A stretch of DNA of 64,000 bases from CAZJVD01 sp964549505 (lineage in GTDB: Bacteria; Bdellovibrionota; UBA1018; CAZJVD01), in contig CAZJVD010000006.1 of the NCBI GenBank assembly GCA_964549505.1, positions 1-64,000 of the forward strand, in the 5' to 3' direction. The notes under the pieces were generated by a model. That model searched no databases, was not told the origin of the DNA, and saw nothing but the letters and a program-made list of their open reading frames with translations. Shown piece after piece: positions 17,085-25,700 of the stretch (positions are counted from its first letter, which is position 1; every line of letters starts with the position of its first letter). Made by a program: the position numbers and the translations under genes.

Positions 17085-17635
17085 GGAGAGATGTCCTTTC
17101 CTTCGGCGAAGGGAAAGAAAAGACTTTCTTCGGTCACCCCAGTGAGATCATCGGTTTCGTCGCGCCTGAAACGGACCGGCGCTTCGAACGGCGCCGCATC
17201 CTGCAAGTCGGCCACAAAATCTTCCACATCTTTGAAGTCGCGATAAACCGACGCAAAACGAATGTAAGCGACTTTGTCGAGCGATCGAAGTTCGTCCATC
17301 ACAAGTTGGCCAATCTGCTTCGACGACACTTCTTTCCAACCCAGGGCACGAATCTTCCTTTCGATGCGCGTCGTAGCAGCCTCGACCAAGCTGGTCGCGA
17401 CATCCCGTTTTTGACAGGCTTTCTGAATTCCCGACAGAATCTTCTCGCGCACAAACGCTTCGCGGCGGCCGTCCTTCTTCGTCACAAACGGCATCACTTC
17501 TTCGATACGCTCGTAAGTCGTGAAACGGTCCTCGCACAGTGCGCACTTGCGCCGTCGTCGGATCATATCGTGACTTTGGTTGATCCTCGTGTCGACGACC
17601 TTCGTTTCAGGGGCTTGGCACGACGGGCATTTCAT
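17081..17635 (-). CDS. nrdR: Transcriptional repressor NrdR
   Basis: 184 residues. The zinc ribbon has cysteines in MKCPSCQAPETKVVDTR and RRRKCALCEDRFTTYE, followed by an ATP-cone domain (RREAFVREKILSGIQKAC onward). NrdR senses dNTP/ATP state and represses ribonucleotide reductase genes. The protein is longer than the usual 150 or so because of an acidic C-terminal tail of about 30 residues. It lies 50 bases after glyA and overlaps nusB. Confidence 0.96.
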   Translation of the reverse strand: MKCPSCQAPETKVVDTRINQSHDMIRRRRKCALCEDRFTTYERIEEVMPFVTKKDGRREAFVREKILSGIQKACQKRDVATSLVEAATTRIERKIRALGWKEVSSKQIGQLVMDELRSLDKVAYIRFASVYRDFKDVEDFVADLQDAAPFEAPVRFRRDETDDLTGVTEESLFFPFAEGKDISP

Positions 17636-17685
17636 TGCTTCTCGTCATAACTCAACTAGCCCGTCGACTCAATTAAGGAGACGGC

Positions 17686-18957
17686 TTAGGCGTAAATAGG
17701 GAAGGCTCGACAGAGCTCACTCACCTGATCTTTGATTTTCTTAGCTGTTTCGGGTGAGCCTTTCGACTTCAAAACGTCCGTAATCCAACGTGCGACGAGT
17801 TGGCACTCTTTCGGGCCCAATCCGCGCGTTGTCATGGCGGGTGTACCGATGCGGATACCGCTGGTGACAAACGGGCTGCGGGACTCGTTCGGGACGGTGT
17901 TCTTATTGACCGTAATACCCGCATGGTCCAACCAGTTCTCAGCGTCTTTGCCGGTGATGGTCTTGTCACCAAAGCGCGTGAGGTCCACCAGCATGAGGTG
18001 GTTGTCTGTTCCCCCTGTGACGAGCTCAAGTCCCTGGCTCATGAGTTCCGCGGCCAGGGCTTTTGCGTTCTCGAGAACCTGCGACTGGTAGGTTTTGAAC
18101 TCCGGTCGCAATGCCTCTCCGAAAGCAACCGCCTTCGCCGCTACGACATGCATAAGAGGTCCGCCTTGGATGCCAGGAAAAATCTGCTTATTCACTTTCA
18201 TAATCGCGTCCTCGTTTCCAAGGACGAGCCCCGCGCGAGGGCCGCGCAAGGTCTTGTGGGTCGTGGTCGTGGTTAGCGTCGCGACCCCAATAGGGGTCGG
18301 GTGCAGTCCCGTGGCTACGAGGCCGGCAATATGAGCCATATCAACGATGAGGTCCGCTCCGACTTCGCGTGCGATCTCACCAAACCGTGCGAACTCGATC
18401 ACGCGCGGATAGGCACTCGCTCCAGCAACAATCACACGCGGTCTGATCTTTTTCGCGATGTCGCGAATCGTGTCGAAGTTCAGACGATGCGTGGTCGGAT
18501 CGATGCCGTAAGCACTGACTTTAAAAAGGCGTCCGCTAAAGTTAACCGGACTGCCATGGGTGAGGTGTCCGCCGTTTGAGAGATCCATCCCGAGAAGCGC
18601 GTCACCAGGGTTCATCACCGACAAGTAAGCGGCCATGTTCGCTTGCGAACCGCTGTGCGGTTGTACATTCGCCGCTTGCGCGCCGAAAAGTTTACACGCA
18701 CGTTCGATCGCAAGTTTCTCTGCGCGATCCACCTCTTCGCAACCGCCGTAGTAACGTTTCGCCGGGTATCCCTCGGCGTACTTGTTCGTGAGCACACTTC
18801 CGGTGGCTTCAAGAACCGCACGACTCACATAGTTTTCCGAAGCGATCAGTTCGAGACCCGTTTCCTGTCGTTTCTGTTCGGCACTGATGCTGGCTGCGAG
18901 GTCAGGGTCCGTATCCGATAGAGGCTTAAGAAAACTGGCAGGGCGTGTGGATTTCAT
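17686..18957 (-). CDS. glyA: Serine hydroxymethyltransferase
   Basis: 423 residues. This PLP enzyme interconverts serine and glycine and loads tetrahydrofolate with one-carbon units. Visible landmarks are LIASENYVSRAVLEATGS, the YAEGYPAKRYYGGCE substrate segment, and the PLP lysine in TTTTHKTLRGPRAG. Length is normal. It is the first gene of the leftward group glyA-nrdR-nusB; its promoter must lie in the 225-base region shared with the divergent gene to its right. Confidence 0.97.
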   Translation of the reverse strand: MKSTRPASFLKPLSDTDPDLAASISAEQKRQETGLELIASENYVSRAVLEATGSVLTNKYAEGYPAKRYYGGCEEVDRAEKLAIERACKLFGAQAANVQPHSGSQANMAAYLSVMNPGDALLGMDLSNGGHLTHGSPVNFSGRLFKVSAYGIDPTTHRLNFDTIRDIAKKIRPRVIVAGASAYPRVIEFARFGEIAREVGADLIVDMAHIAGLVATGLHPTPIGVATLTTTTTHKTLRGPRAGLVLGNEDAIMKVNKQIFPGIQGGPLMHVVAAKAVAFGEALRPEFKTYQSQVLENAKALAAELMSQGLELVTGGTDNHLMLVDLTRFGDKTITGKDAENWLDHAGITVNKNTVPNESRSPFVTSGIRIGTPAMTTRGLGPKECQLVARWITDVLKSKGSPETAKKIKDQVSELCRAFPIYA

Positions 18958-19182
18958 GGCAAGCAGGTTAACGATTTTCCAGAATGCTTCCTAGTGTATT
19001 TCCTCAGTTTTACGGATATGCCACCTGCGCCAACGCATCGGGTTATGTTGATTTTCGAAATCGCTGCGGCGTACCGCGGTGAGCGATTGTGGACATCAAA
19101 TGTTCGGTTCTGTAGGTTATGGGCTCTGGGTTTGAGGGCACAAGGAATGGCAGCACGAAAACAATCTCCGGGGGGCACGATC

Positions 19183-20121
19183 ATGAACGGAAGGGGCAAG
19201 CTGCTTTTCTTAAGCAAGCCGTTACTCGTCATCGAACCACGAGGTTCAGTCTTTGAAGAAATTCAGGACCGTCTTCGTGATACGCGCGGTCGTCGTTTTC
19301 GTATGGATTGGGCGCGCTCCCTTGGCGAAGCGGTCGAGGTTTTGTCGAAGTGCCACTATCAGCTTGTTCTGATCAATCGTAGCTTTCCAAAAACCGAAAC
19401 TGAGATTCCTTTGGATGCTGTGACTGTATTCGAGTACAGCGACGATCTTGAGCAGCTGGAGTCGTTGGTGCGGACGTGGAATCAAACGCGGAACCATGCT
19501 TGCGACCCGGCGGGGAATCCGGCATCGAGCGCAACTGTAAGCGGTACGGAGAACGGCGACGAGTTGGTTCCGACGCCAGTAACGGACGCTGCGACGGACG
19601 TCGCCGGCGGTGCGCCAGCGCTGCTCGTTCAACGTTATCGAGATCTTGTACGCGCCTGTGTCGATCTCTGGGGTCGTGAGAACACACGCGGCACTTTCGT
19701 ATTCCCCAAGTTGGGCGGCAAAAAGTTCGAACGTTTGATCGATGAGCTCTACGAGTGCGAAGCGTCGGCGCAAATGGTTCGTGGTGTTCATGAGCGTGTT
19801 CGGCGTGAGCTTGCAAAGGCCACCGACGCCGATGCTGTTACGGAAATCATGGCGCTTGTTCTCATTGAAGTTCTTTCGGAACTTTCGGATCGCTATCGCA
19901 GTGCGCGGACTGAATCGGTCATTGAAGATAACTGGTCAGCAAGTAGACAAGACAGTCGGCAGAGTAGCCGTCAGAGTAGCGGTCAGAGTAGCGGTCAGAG
20001 TAGCGAGCACGTGAACCAGCACACTGGCCAGCACGGTAGCCAGCACGGCAGCAAAACGGGCGTTTCTTCGGGGCTGTTGCGTACGCGACGGGATCCTGAA
20101 CCACGGTCGCTTCGCGCTTAG
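19183..20121 (+). CDS. Hypothetical protein with a repetitive Ser/Gln/His-rich tail
   Basis: About 312 residues from the ATG at 19183, behind GGGGGG; an ATG at 19147 would add 12. The first 100 residues (LLVIEPRGSVFEEIQDRL, then YQLVLINRSFP) recall a degenerate receiver-type fold, with alternating hydrophobic strands and helices, but no phosphoacceptor motif is clear. A helical region follows. The tail carries four 12-bp repeats encoding SRQS/SGQS units and then QH-rich sequence, with a final RSLRA that is itself the first unit of a 36-37 bp repeat continuing past the stop. Function unknown. Confidence 0.6.
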   Translation: MNGRGKLLFLSKPLLVIEPRGSVFEEIQDRLRDTRGRRFRMDWARSLGEAVEVLSKCHYQLVLINRSFPKTETEIPLDAVTVFEYSDDLEQLESLVRTWNQTRNHACDPAGNPASSATVSGTENGDELVPTPVTDAATDVAGGAPALLVQRYRDLVRACVDLWGRENTRGTFVFPKLGGKKFERLIDELYECEASAQMVRGVHERVRRELAKATDADAVTEIMALVLIEVLSELSDRYRSARTESVIEDNWSASRQDSRQSSRQSSGQSSGQSSEHVNQHTGQHGSQHGSKTGVSSGLLRTRRDPEPRSLRA

Positions 20122-20250
20122 GTGTCGGGTTTCGTACTACAGTCGTTGCGTGCTTAGGCACCGGCGTTTGGACTCATAGTCGTTTTGAGCTTAGACCCCC
20201 ATATTAGTACTCATAGTCGTTTCGCGTGCGGACTCCGGCATTAACGTTTA
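20105..20250. repeat. Degenerate 36-37 bp tandem repeat running from the gene end into the gap
   Basis: Units beginning (A/G)GTCG(C/T)T start at about 20105, 20141, 20178 and 20215 and share the phrase GTCGTT...GCTTAG, later units being more divergent. The first unit supplies the last codons and the stop codon of the gene ending at 20121. Further imperfect copies of GGGTGTGCTCACG follow between about 20277 and 20335. Confidence 0.6.
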
Positions 20251-20539
20251 GTCATCTGATCGTACGGCGCTTACGAAGGGTGTGCTCACGAAGGGTGTAA
20301 GCATGTGGGGTGTGCTCACGTAGGGTGCTCACGAAACAGGTAGCGCGGGTCAAAACGGCGGAGATAATGGGACTTCCCCCGGAGTATGTGGTTTTTTACA
20401 TGGTCGCGCATGGGTTCGCTGACTTAAACCGTGTAAAAAACCACATACTCCGGGGGAAGTGTGAAGCGGAAGTATGAATCCGTAAAGAACCCCGCGGCCA
20501 AAGTCGTCAGTTTGTCGGATCCAGAACACCGTCCGCGTT
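20122..20539. other. Convergent intergenic region with repeats and an 89-bp hairpin element
   Basis: No credible coding frame. The left half is occupied by decayed tandem repeats (36-37 bp units and GGGTGTGCTCACG motifs). The right half has the near-perfect 89-bp inverted repeat at 20372-20460. The flanking genes (ending 20121 on + and 20540 on -) converge, so the hairpin may serve as a terminator for both. Confidence 0.65.
20372..20460. repeat. 89-bp inverted-repeat element, copy A
   Basis: Arms of 33 bp (20372-20404 and 20428-20460) match at 32 of 33 positions around a 23-base loop. The outer end reads ACTTCCCCCGGAGTATGTGG. The right arm is identical, base for base, to the right arm of a second copy at 43504-43536, whose loop is also 23 bases. 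No coding capacity; a non-autonomous mobile element (MITE-like) or a REPIN-type palindrome fits. Confidence 0.9.
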
Positions 20540-21019
20540 CTAGTTCAGTTTCCGGACGCGTCGCAGATGCCGCTCTTCTGTTGCGGCCGGCGTTTTCAAA
20601 AAAATCTCAGCAAACCGCTTGAGCTCTTCTGTGCTCGCAAGTCTCGCACCCAAAACCAAAACATTCGCAGCGTTGTGCTCACGCGACAGACACGCCATCG
20701 TTTCGCTCGTGACAAGTGCAGCGCGGATCCATGGAAAGCGATTCGCGGCGATCGACATGCCAATGCCAGAACCACAAGTGAGGATGCCCAAAATCTCGTT
20801 TTTTGGCGTGACAGTCTCGCCGGTGGAGGAGCGTACCAAGAGAGCAGCCTGCATTTCAGTAGCAAGCTTTTGCGCAAAGTCAGGATAGTCGACGCTGTCG
20901 GTTTTCGACGGACCGAGATCGACCCATGTGATCACGTCGGAACCGACCGCTTTTAAGTTTTTCTGTAAGTGAGCTTTAAGTTCGACGCCCGCATGATCGG
21001 AGGCGATGAAGACTTTCAT
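20540..21019 (-). CDS. rpiB: Ribose-5-phosphate isomerase B
   Basis: 159 residues. RpiB landmarks are MKVFIASDHAGVELKAHL, the active-site loop LTCGSGIGMSIAANRFPWIRAA with its Cys, and the phrase SREHNAANVLVLGAR. It interconverts ribose 5-phosphate and ribulose 5-phosphate in the pentose phosphate pathway. Residues about 58-72 (ALLVRSSTGETVTPKNEI) are an insertion relative to short homologues. Its start overlaps the fabF stop by one base (TAATG), indicating translational coupling to the fatty-acid operon. Confidence 0.93.
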   Translation of the reverse strand: MKVFIASDHAGVELKAHLQKNLKAVGSDVITWVDLGPSKTDSVDYPDFAQKLATEMQAALLVRSSTGETVTPKNEILGILTCGSGIGMSIAANRFPWIRAALVTSETMACLSREHNAANVLVLGARLASTEELKRFAEIFLKTPAATEERHLRRVRKLN

Positions 21020-22392
21020 TAGATCCTACCAAAAATCAGACTCGCGTTCGTTCCGCCGAACCCAAAACTATTCGAAAGAGCGTACTGAACGGGTTTTTTC
21101 ACGGCTTGGTTCGGTGTGAAGTTCAGGCCCAGGCGTTCGCACTCCGGGTCCAGCGTGTCTAAATTAATAGTCGGTGGAATCGTTCCGTCGCGTACGGCGA
21201 GAATTGAAAACAATGCTTCGAGCGCACCGGCCGCTCCAAGGGTGTGCCCCGTCATCGATTTGGTGCTGCTGATATGTAAGTGGCGTTTCGCCTCTGGAAA
21301 CAGTTTCGCAATCGCTCGCGCTTCTTCAGCATCACCTGCGGGCGTGGAGGTTCCATGCGCATTGATGTAGGAAATCTGTTCAGGATTCAAACCTGCCATT
21401 TTGAGAGACATTCGCATTGCACGGAATCCGCCGACACCTTCGGGGGCCGGTAACGTCATATGAAACGCGTCGGCACCCAAGCCGTAACCTAAAAGTTCAG
21501 CATAGATCTTCGCGCCGCGCTTCTTCGCAACTTCGTACTCTTCGAGAACGAGTGTCGCCGCAGCTTCGGCGATTACAAACCCGTCGCGGTCTTTGTCGTA
21601 GGGACGCGATGCCTTAGTGGGTGTCTCGTTGCGTGTTGAAAGCGCCCGCATCGAAGCAAACCCGCCCACGGCAAGTGGGCAGATCACGGACTCCGAACCG
21701 CCTGCGAGCATCACGTCGGCGTCTCCAACCGCAATCGCGCGCATGGCTTCGCCGATCGAATGCGCACTCGATGCGCAAGCCGTGACGTTGCAGGTATTGG
21801 GTCCCTGGAGATTCAAAAGAATACTGGCTTGCCCAGAAGCCATGTTGGCAATCACCGATGGAATGAAAAAAGGAGAGATCCGACGAAAACCTTTTTCGAG
21901 ATACGTGGAGTGAGTGTCCTCGATGCCTTGTAAACCGCCGAGACCGACGCCGATGTTGATGCCGATGCGCTCAGGGTCAATGGATTGAGCCGGTGATTGA
22001 GTTGATGACGAGCGCGCACCGTCCAGTCCACTGTCGCCGTAGGCTTCCATCGTCGCGGCTAGGCTCAAGTGAATGAACCGAGCCATCTTTTTCACTTCCT
22101 TAGGATGGCAGATCTGCGTGACTTCAAGACCGGCGCCAGGGCGAAACGGTCCGACAGCGGCGGTAGGTTCAAAACCACGCACTTCACCCGCGAAGGTGAC
22201 TGGGCAGTCTTTCGTATCGAATTGTGTGATGGGGCCAATACCCGAACGGCCCGCAATCGCGCTTTCCCAGGTCTCCTTTACAGAGAGGCCAAGTGGAGAA
22301 ACGGTACCCAGTCCCGTGACGACCACTCGTCGCAATCTGGGCAACCCAGAACTAAAGTGATGCGAAGACATCGAAGGCACGCCAAAAGACAT
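21019..22392 (-). CDS. fabF: 3-oxoacyl-ACP synthase II
   Basis: 457 residues, longer than usual by about 40 because of an N-terminal lead and internal insertions (for example SSTQSPAQSID near residue 130). The nucleophile lies in NVTACASSAHSIGEAM; the two active-site histidines are in NAHGTSTPAGD and TKSMTGHTLGAAGA. The enzyme condenses malonyl-ACP with acyl-ACP in elongation. An in-frame ATG at 22371 is an alternative start. It follows acpP by 11 bases, the conserved acpP-fabF order. Confidence 0.97.
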   Translation of the reverse strand: MSFGVPSMSSHHFSSGLPRLRRVVVTGLGTVSPLGLSVKETWESAIAGRSGIGPITQFDTKDCPVTFAGEVRGFEPTAAVGPFRPGAGLEVTQICHPKEVKKMARFIHLSLAATMEAYGDSGLDGARSSSTQSPAQSIDPERIGINIGVGLGGLQGIEDTHSTYLEKGFRRISPFFIPSVIANMASGQASILLNLQGPNTCNVTACASSAHSIGEAMRAIAVGDADVMLAGGSESVICPLAVGGFASMRALSTRNETPTKASRPYDKDRDGFVIAEAAATLVLEEYEVAKKRGAKIYAELLGYGLGADAFHMTLPAPEGVGGFRAMRMSLKMAGLNPEQISYINAHGTSTPAGDAEEARAIAKLFPEAKRHLHISSTKSMTGHTLGAAGALEALFSILAVRDGTIPPTINLDTLDPECERLGLNFTPNQAVKKPVQYALSNSFGFGGTNASLIFGRI

Positions 22393-22403
22393 TAGAAAGA
22401 AAA

Positions 22404-22649
22404 TTAGCTCGAAGCGCTTTTGGCTGCGATGTACTTGATCACATCGCCAACCGTCTTCATCTTCTCGGCTTCATTATCTGGAATATCGAGATCGAACTCT
22501 TCTTCCATGGTCATGACGAGTTCGACGATGTCGAGACTGTCAGCACCCAGATCTTCGATGAACGAAGCATTCAGTGTGACTTTCTCTGGCTCAACAGCCA
22601 ACTGATCACAGATGATGGTTCGAACTCGTTCTTCGGTATTAGCAGACAT
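22404..22649 (-). CDS. acpP: Acyl carrier protein
   Basis: 81 acidic residues with the phosphopantetheine attachment site in GADSLDIVEL (Ser38). It carries growing acyl chains for fatty-acid synthesis. Length and charge are typical. It lies 37 bases after fabG and 11 before fabF, in the standard order. A GAAAGGGAA ribosome binding site precedes the ATG. Confidence 0.98.
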   Translation of the reverse strand: MSANTEERVRTIICDQLAVEPEKVTLNASFIEDLGADSLDIVELVMTMEEEFDLDIPDNEAEKMKTVGDVIKYIAAKSASS

Positions 22650-22686
22650 TCAGATTCCCTTTCTTACACTGAACCCAAAACGTACA

Positions 22687-23430
22687 TCACATGTACATCC
22701 CACCGTTCACACCCAGAACCTGGCCGGTGATGTAACGACTCTTCTCGGATGCCAAGAACGATACTGTCTGAGCAATATCGGTTACCTGTCCAAATTCGCC
22801 CAATGGGATGGTGCGTAGCATCGCCTCTTTTTGAGTATCCGTCAAGACCCCCGTCATGTCCGTAACGATGAAACCGGGGGTTACGCAGTTGACGCGAATC
22901 CCGCGAGATGCAAGTTCGCGAGCGGCCGATTTGGTGAAACCGATGAGTCCTGCTTTGGCGGCGCAGTACGCTGCCTGGCCCGGGTTTCCCATTTCGCCAG
23001 CTACGGAACTGATCTGAATAATCGAACCTTTGCGGGCTTTCATCATAGGGCGCGAAGCCGCGCGTGCGCAGTAAATCGCACCTTTCAAATTGATGTTCAA
23101 CACGCGATCGAGATCTTCGTCCTTCAGTCGCATGAGCAGAGCGTCGGCAGTGACACCCGCATTGTTCACAAGAACTTCTAAGGGTGGTCGATTCTCGCTG
23201 AGCTTCTTGAACGCGTCTTCGACTTCTGCGCTTGAGCTCACGTTGAATCCCATGGCCTCTGCCGAACCCCCGGACTTCTCGATCGCATCAACGATCACCT
23301 GCGCCTTGTCAGCTGAGCTCGAATAGTTGACGACCACATGAAATCCGTCGCGTGCGAGTTGCTGCGCGACTTCGGCACCGATACCGCGAGAAGCTCCTGT
23401 CACCAACGCCGTCGTTTTAGGTGTGCTCAT
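22687..23430 (-). CDS. fabG: 3-oxoacyl-ACP reductase
   Basis: 247-residue short-chain dehydrogenase. It has the TGASRGIG cofactor loop near residue 12, NNAGVTADALLMR, the catalytic Ser/Tyr/Lys set (ISSVAG, YCAAKAG) and the C-terminal GQVLGVNGGMYM. It performs NADPH-dependent reduction of 3-oxoacyl-ACP. The start overlaps the fabD stop by four bases. Position between fabD and acpP confirms the specific role. Confidence 0.97.
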   Translation of the reverse strand: MSTPKTTALVTGASRGIGAEVAQQLARDGFHVVVNYSSSADKAQVIVDAIEKSGGSAEAMGFNVSSSAEVEDAFKKLSENRPPLEVLVNNAGVTADALLMRLKDEDLDRVLNINLKGAIYCARAASRPMMKARKGSIIQISSVAGEMGNPGQAAYCAAKAGLIGFTKSAARELASRGIRVNCVTPGFIVTDMTGVLTDTQKEAMLRTIPLGEFGQVTDIAQTVSFLASEKSRYITGQVLGVNGGMYM

Positions 23431-24428
23431 TTTATAAATGCCTCCAACGATTTGATTCCAGCCGGATCACCGATAGAAACAGTCTCGATATTTTGTCCCG
23501 CCGCTTTAGCAATCCGTTTCATGAGACCTTGCAAAACTCTTCCAGGACCAAACTCGATCGCTTTCGCGTGACCTTGTTCCAGACAATGATTCATGCTCGC
23601 CGTCCAGAGTACAGGATGATCGAGCTGTTCCATGAGAAGATCAAAAACGACGGACGCTTCTTGAGTCGAGCGAGCGGTGCGATTTGGAACGTAAGGAAAA
23701 ATCGGACTTTTCGGCTGAGCATCGGGAGAAACTTTCAAAAAAGCGGAACTGAGTCCGTCGCGTGCGGGTTTCATAAGAGAACAGTGAAAGGGAGCGCTCA
23801 CGGAGAGCGGGATGCACTTGCCACCTTTAAACGCGTCAGTCGTCAGCAGTGCCGGGATTTCTCCGACAGCATTTTTGGATCCCGCAACCACCGTTTGTCC
23901 AGGAGCATTGAAGTTTGCAGGTTCGACGGTGGTGCGAACTGAAAGTCCGGACGATTCGCCAGACTGCTTGGAAATCGCGACCTCGGTGGCGCGTTCACAG
24001 AGCGCCGTCACTTGAGCGTCTTCAAGTCCCAAAATCGCGGCCATAGTGCCTTCGCCAGCGGGAACCGCTTTCTGCATGAGCTGACCCCGAAGGCGAACCA
24101 GTTTAGCTGCCTGAGCAAGGCCCAGTGATCCCGATGCGACAAGTGCCGAATACTCGCCGAGCGAATGTCCAGCGACTCGTGATGTGCGCACGCCGGTTTC
24201 GATCACGGCAACACGAAACGTCGCGATCGAATGTGCTAGCAAGCACGGCTGCGTGTTCTCGGTCAGCATGAGATCACTCTCGGGACCTTCGAAACAGAGC
24301 TTTGAGAGATTGACGCCGATGGCATCGCTTGCTTCTTCAAAGGCCTGCCGGGCGACCCCAAAGTTTTGGACAAGATCTTTGCCCATTCCGACGTACTGCG
24401 AACCTTGACCAGGAAAAAGTGCGAGCAT
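23427..24428 (-). CDS. fabD: Malonyl-CoA:ACP transacylase
   Basis: 333 residues. FPGQGSQYVGMG near the N-terminus, the nucleophile motif GHSLGEYSAL, and a His in VSAPFHCSLM are the expected active-site pieces. It moves malonyl groups from CoA to ACP. Slightly longer than the common 310 residues. It begins 6 bases after the fabH stop and overlaps fabG, within a tightly packed operon. Confidence 0.97.
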   Translation of the reverse strand: MLALFPGQGSQYVGMGKDLVQNFGVARQAFEEASDAIGVNLSKLCFEGPESDLMLTENTQPCLLAHSIATFRVAVIETGVRTSRVAGHSLGEYSALVASGSLGLAQAAKLVRLRGQLMQKAVPAGEGTMAAILGLEDAQVTALCERATEVAISKQSGESSGLSVRTTVEPANFNAPGQTVVAGSKNAVGEIPALLTTDAFKGGKCIPLSVSAPFHCSLMKPARDGLSSAFLKVSPDAQPKSPIFPYVPNRTARSTQEASVVFDLLMEQLDHPVLWTASMNHCLEQGHAKAIEFGPGRVLQGLMKRIAKAAGQNIETVSIGDPAGIKSLEAFIK

Positions 24429-24434
24429 GGTTGC

Positions 24435-25478
24435 CTAAGTCCTCTTGTCGCCACCCAACGAGGCGCCCCAGCGAAGAAGCAGTGAACCACTCGTCAGGCC
24501 GGCCCCAAAAACCGACAACAAAATCCAGTCACCCTTGCGAATCTTTCCAGACCGGACATTTTCATCGAGGACCGTAGGGACGGTTCCTGAAGACGTGTTG
24601 CCGTAGCGATCAATATTGGTGAGTACACGTTCCATCGGAAAATCCATACGCTTTGCGACAGCTTCGATAATTCGAATATTGGCCTGGTGAGTGATGAACC
24701 AGTTGAGATCGTTCGGATCAAGCTGGTTGTGTGTGAGCGTGACTTCAGAAAGCTCGGCCATCGTACGCGTGGCTTCTTTGAACACATCGCGACCCTTCAT
24801 CGTCATCACCTGACGGCCCGTGCGATCTTTAGAGCCGCCGCCGGGCATTGAGAAAAGGTCCCAGAGTGTACCGTCCGAGGAAAGATGACTGGAGTAAATG
24901 CGATGCGGGTCGTTTGCATCGGTCCGTTCCACAACGAGCGCACCGGCTCCGTCACCAAACAAGATACAGCTCGAACGATCATCGTAATCAACAAACGGAT
25001 GCAAGACATCCGATCCGGTCACGAGCACCGTGCGTGCGTGACCCGACTTGATGAACTGGTCGGCCACTGCCATCGCGTATAAGAAACCCGAACAGGCGGC
25101 ATTGAGGTCAAATCCCCAAGCGTTCTTAGCGCCGATACGGTTCTGAATCCAGCACGCCACCGATGGAATCATCGTGTCCGGCGTGCAAGTGCCACTTAAG
25201 ATCATATCGATGTCGGTTGGTTTCTTGCCCGCCATCTCGAGTGCAGCAAATGCGGCTCGCGCGCAAAGCGCAGAGTTTGTCTCGGTGTCCAAGCCATCCG
25301 TCGAAATACGACGCTCACCGATGCCGGTGCGCTCACGAATCCACTCGTCACTGGTTTCGATACCCTTGGCTCCGAGTTGCGAAACGATGTCGGCGTTCGT
25401 CAGTCGCTTTTCTGGAAAAGCTCGCCCTGTTCCCGTGATGGTTGCGGCGAAGGGCGACGAGCGTGCAGAATCGGTCAA
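24435..25478 (-). CDS. fabH: 3-oxoacyl-ACP synthase III
   Basis: 347 residues. Catalytic Cys in NAACSGFLYAM, His in WFITHQANIRIIEAV, and Asn in YGNTSSGTVP form the KASIII triad; the enzyme starts chains from acetyl-CoA and malonyl-ACP. The start appears to be TTG, whose last two bases overlap the rpmF TGA stop, an arrangement compatible with coupled translation. The gene that usually sits between rpmF and fabH, plsX, is not here. Confidence 0.95.
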   Translation of the reverse strand: MTDSARSSPFAATITGTGRAFPEKRLTNADIVSQLGAKGIETSDEWIRERTGIGERRISTDGLDTETNSALCARAAFAALEMAGKKPTDIDMILSGTCTPDTMIPSVACWIQNRIGAKNAWGFDLNAACSGFLYAMAVADQFIKSGHARTVLVTGSDVLHPFVDYDDRSSCILFGDGAGALVVERTDANDPHRIYSSHLSSDGTLWDLFSMPGGGSKDRTGRQVMTMKGRDVFKEATRTMAELSEVTLTHNQLDPNDLNWFITHQANIRIIEAVAKRMDFPMERVLTNIDRYGNTSSGTVPTVLDENVRSGKIRKGDWILLSVFGAGLTSGSLLLRWGASLGGDKRT

Positions 25479-25687
25479 GACTTAGCAGCCTCAGCCGGAA
25501 GACGCTTGCGACCCGGAAGAACCGCTTTCCCATCATAGTGTCCGCACGAAGCGCAAACAGCATGGGGGCGTGACGGTTCGTTACAGTTCGTACAAAGGCG
25601 AATTGTAACGGTGTCGAGCTTGTAGGCTGAAGAGAAACGACGCATGTTGCGTCGGCTTCGAGTTACTTTTGTTTTTGGAACAGCCAT
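25475..25687 (-). CDS. rpmF: Large-subunit ribosomal protein bL32
   Basis: 70 residues from the ATG at 25687; a longer open frame to 25750 overlaps yceD and is not needed. The N-terminus MAVPKTKVTRSRRNMRR is the family signature, and the four cysteines in CTNCNEPSRPHAVCASCGHY form the zinc site seen in some bL32 proteins. A TCCTAGGAGGAAAA ribosome binding site precedes the ATG. Its position between yceD and fabH is standard except for missing plsX. Confidence 0.96.
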   Translation of the reverse strand: MAVPKTKVTRSRRNMRRFSSAYKLDTVTIRLCTNCNEPSRPHAVCASCGHYDGKAVLPGRKRLPAEAAKS

Positions 25688-25700
25688 TTCTATTTTCCTC

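Noticed and set aside
18994..19182. N-terminal extension of the gene ending at 20121
   Set aside because: The added 63 residues are Arg/Cys/Trp-rich and shadow-like and lie in the glyA promoter gap; start at 19183 (or 19147) preferred.
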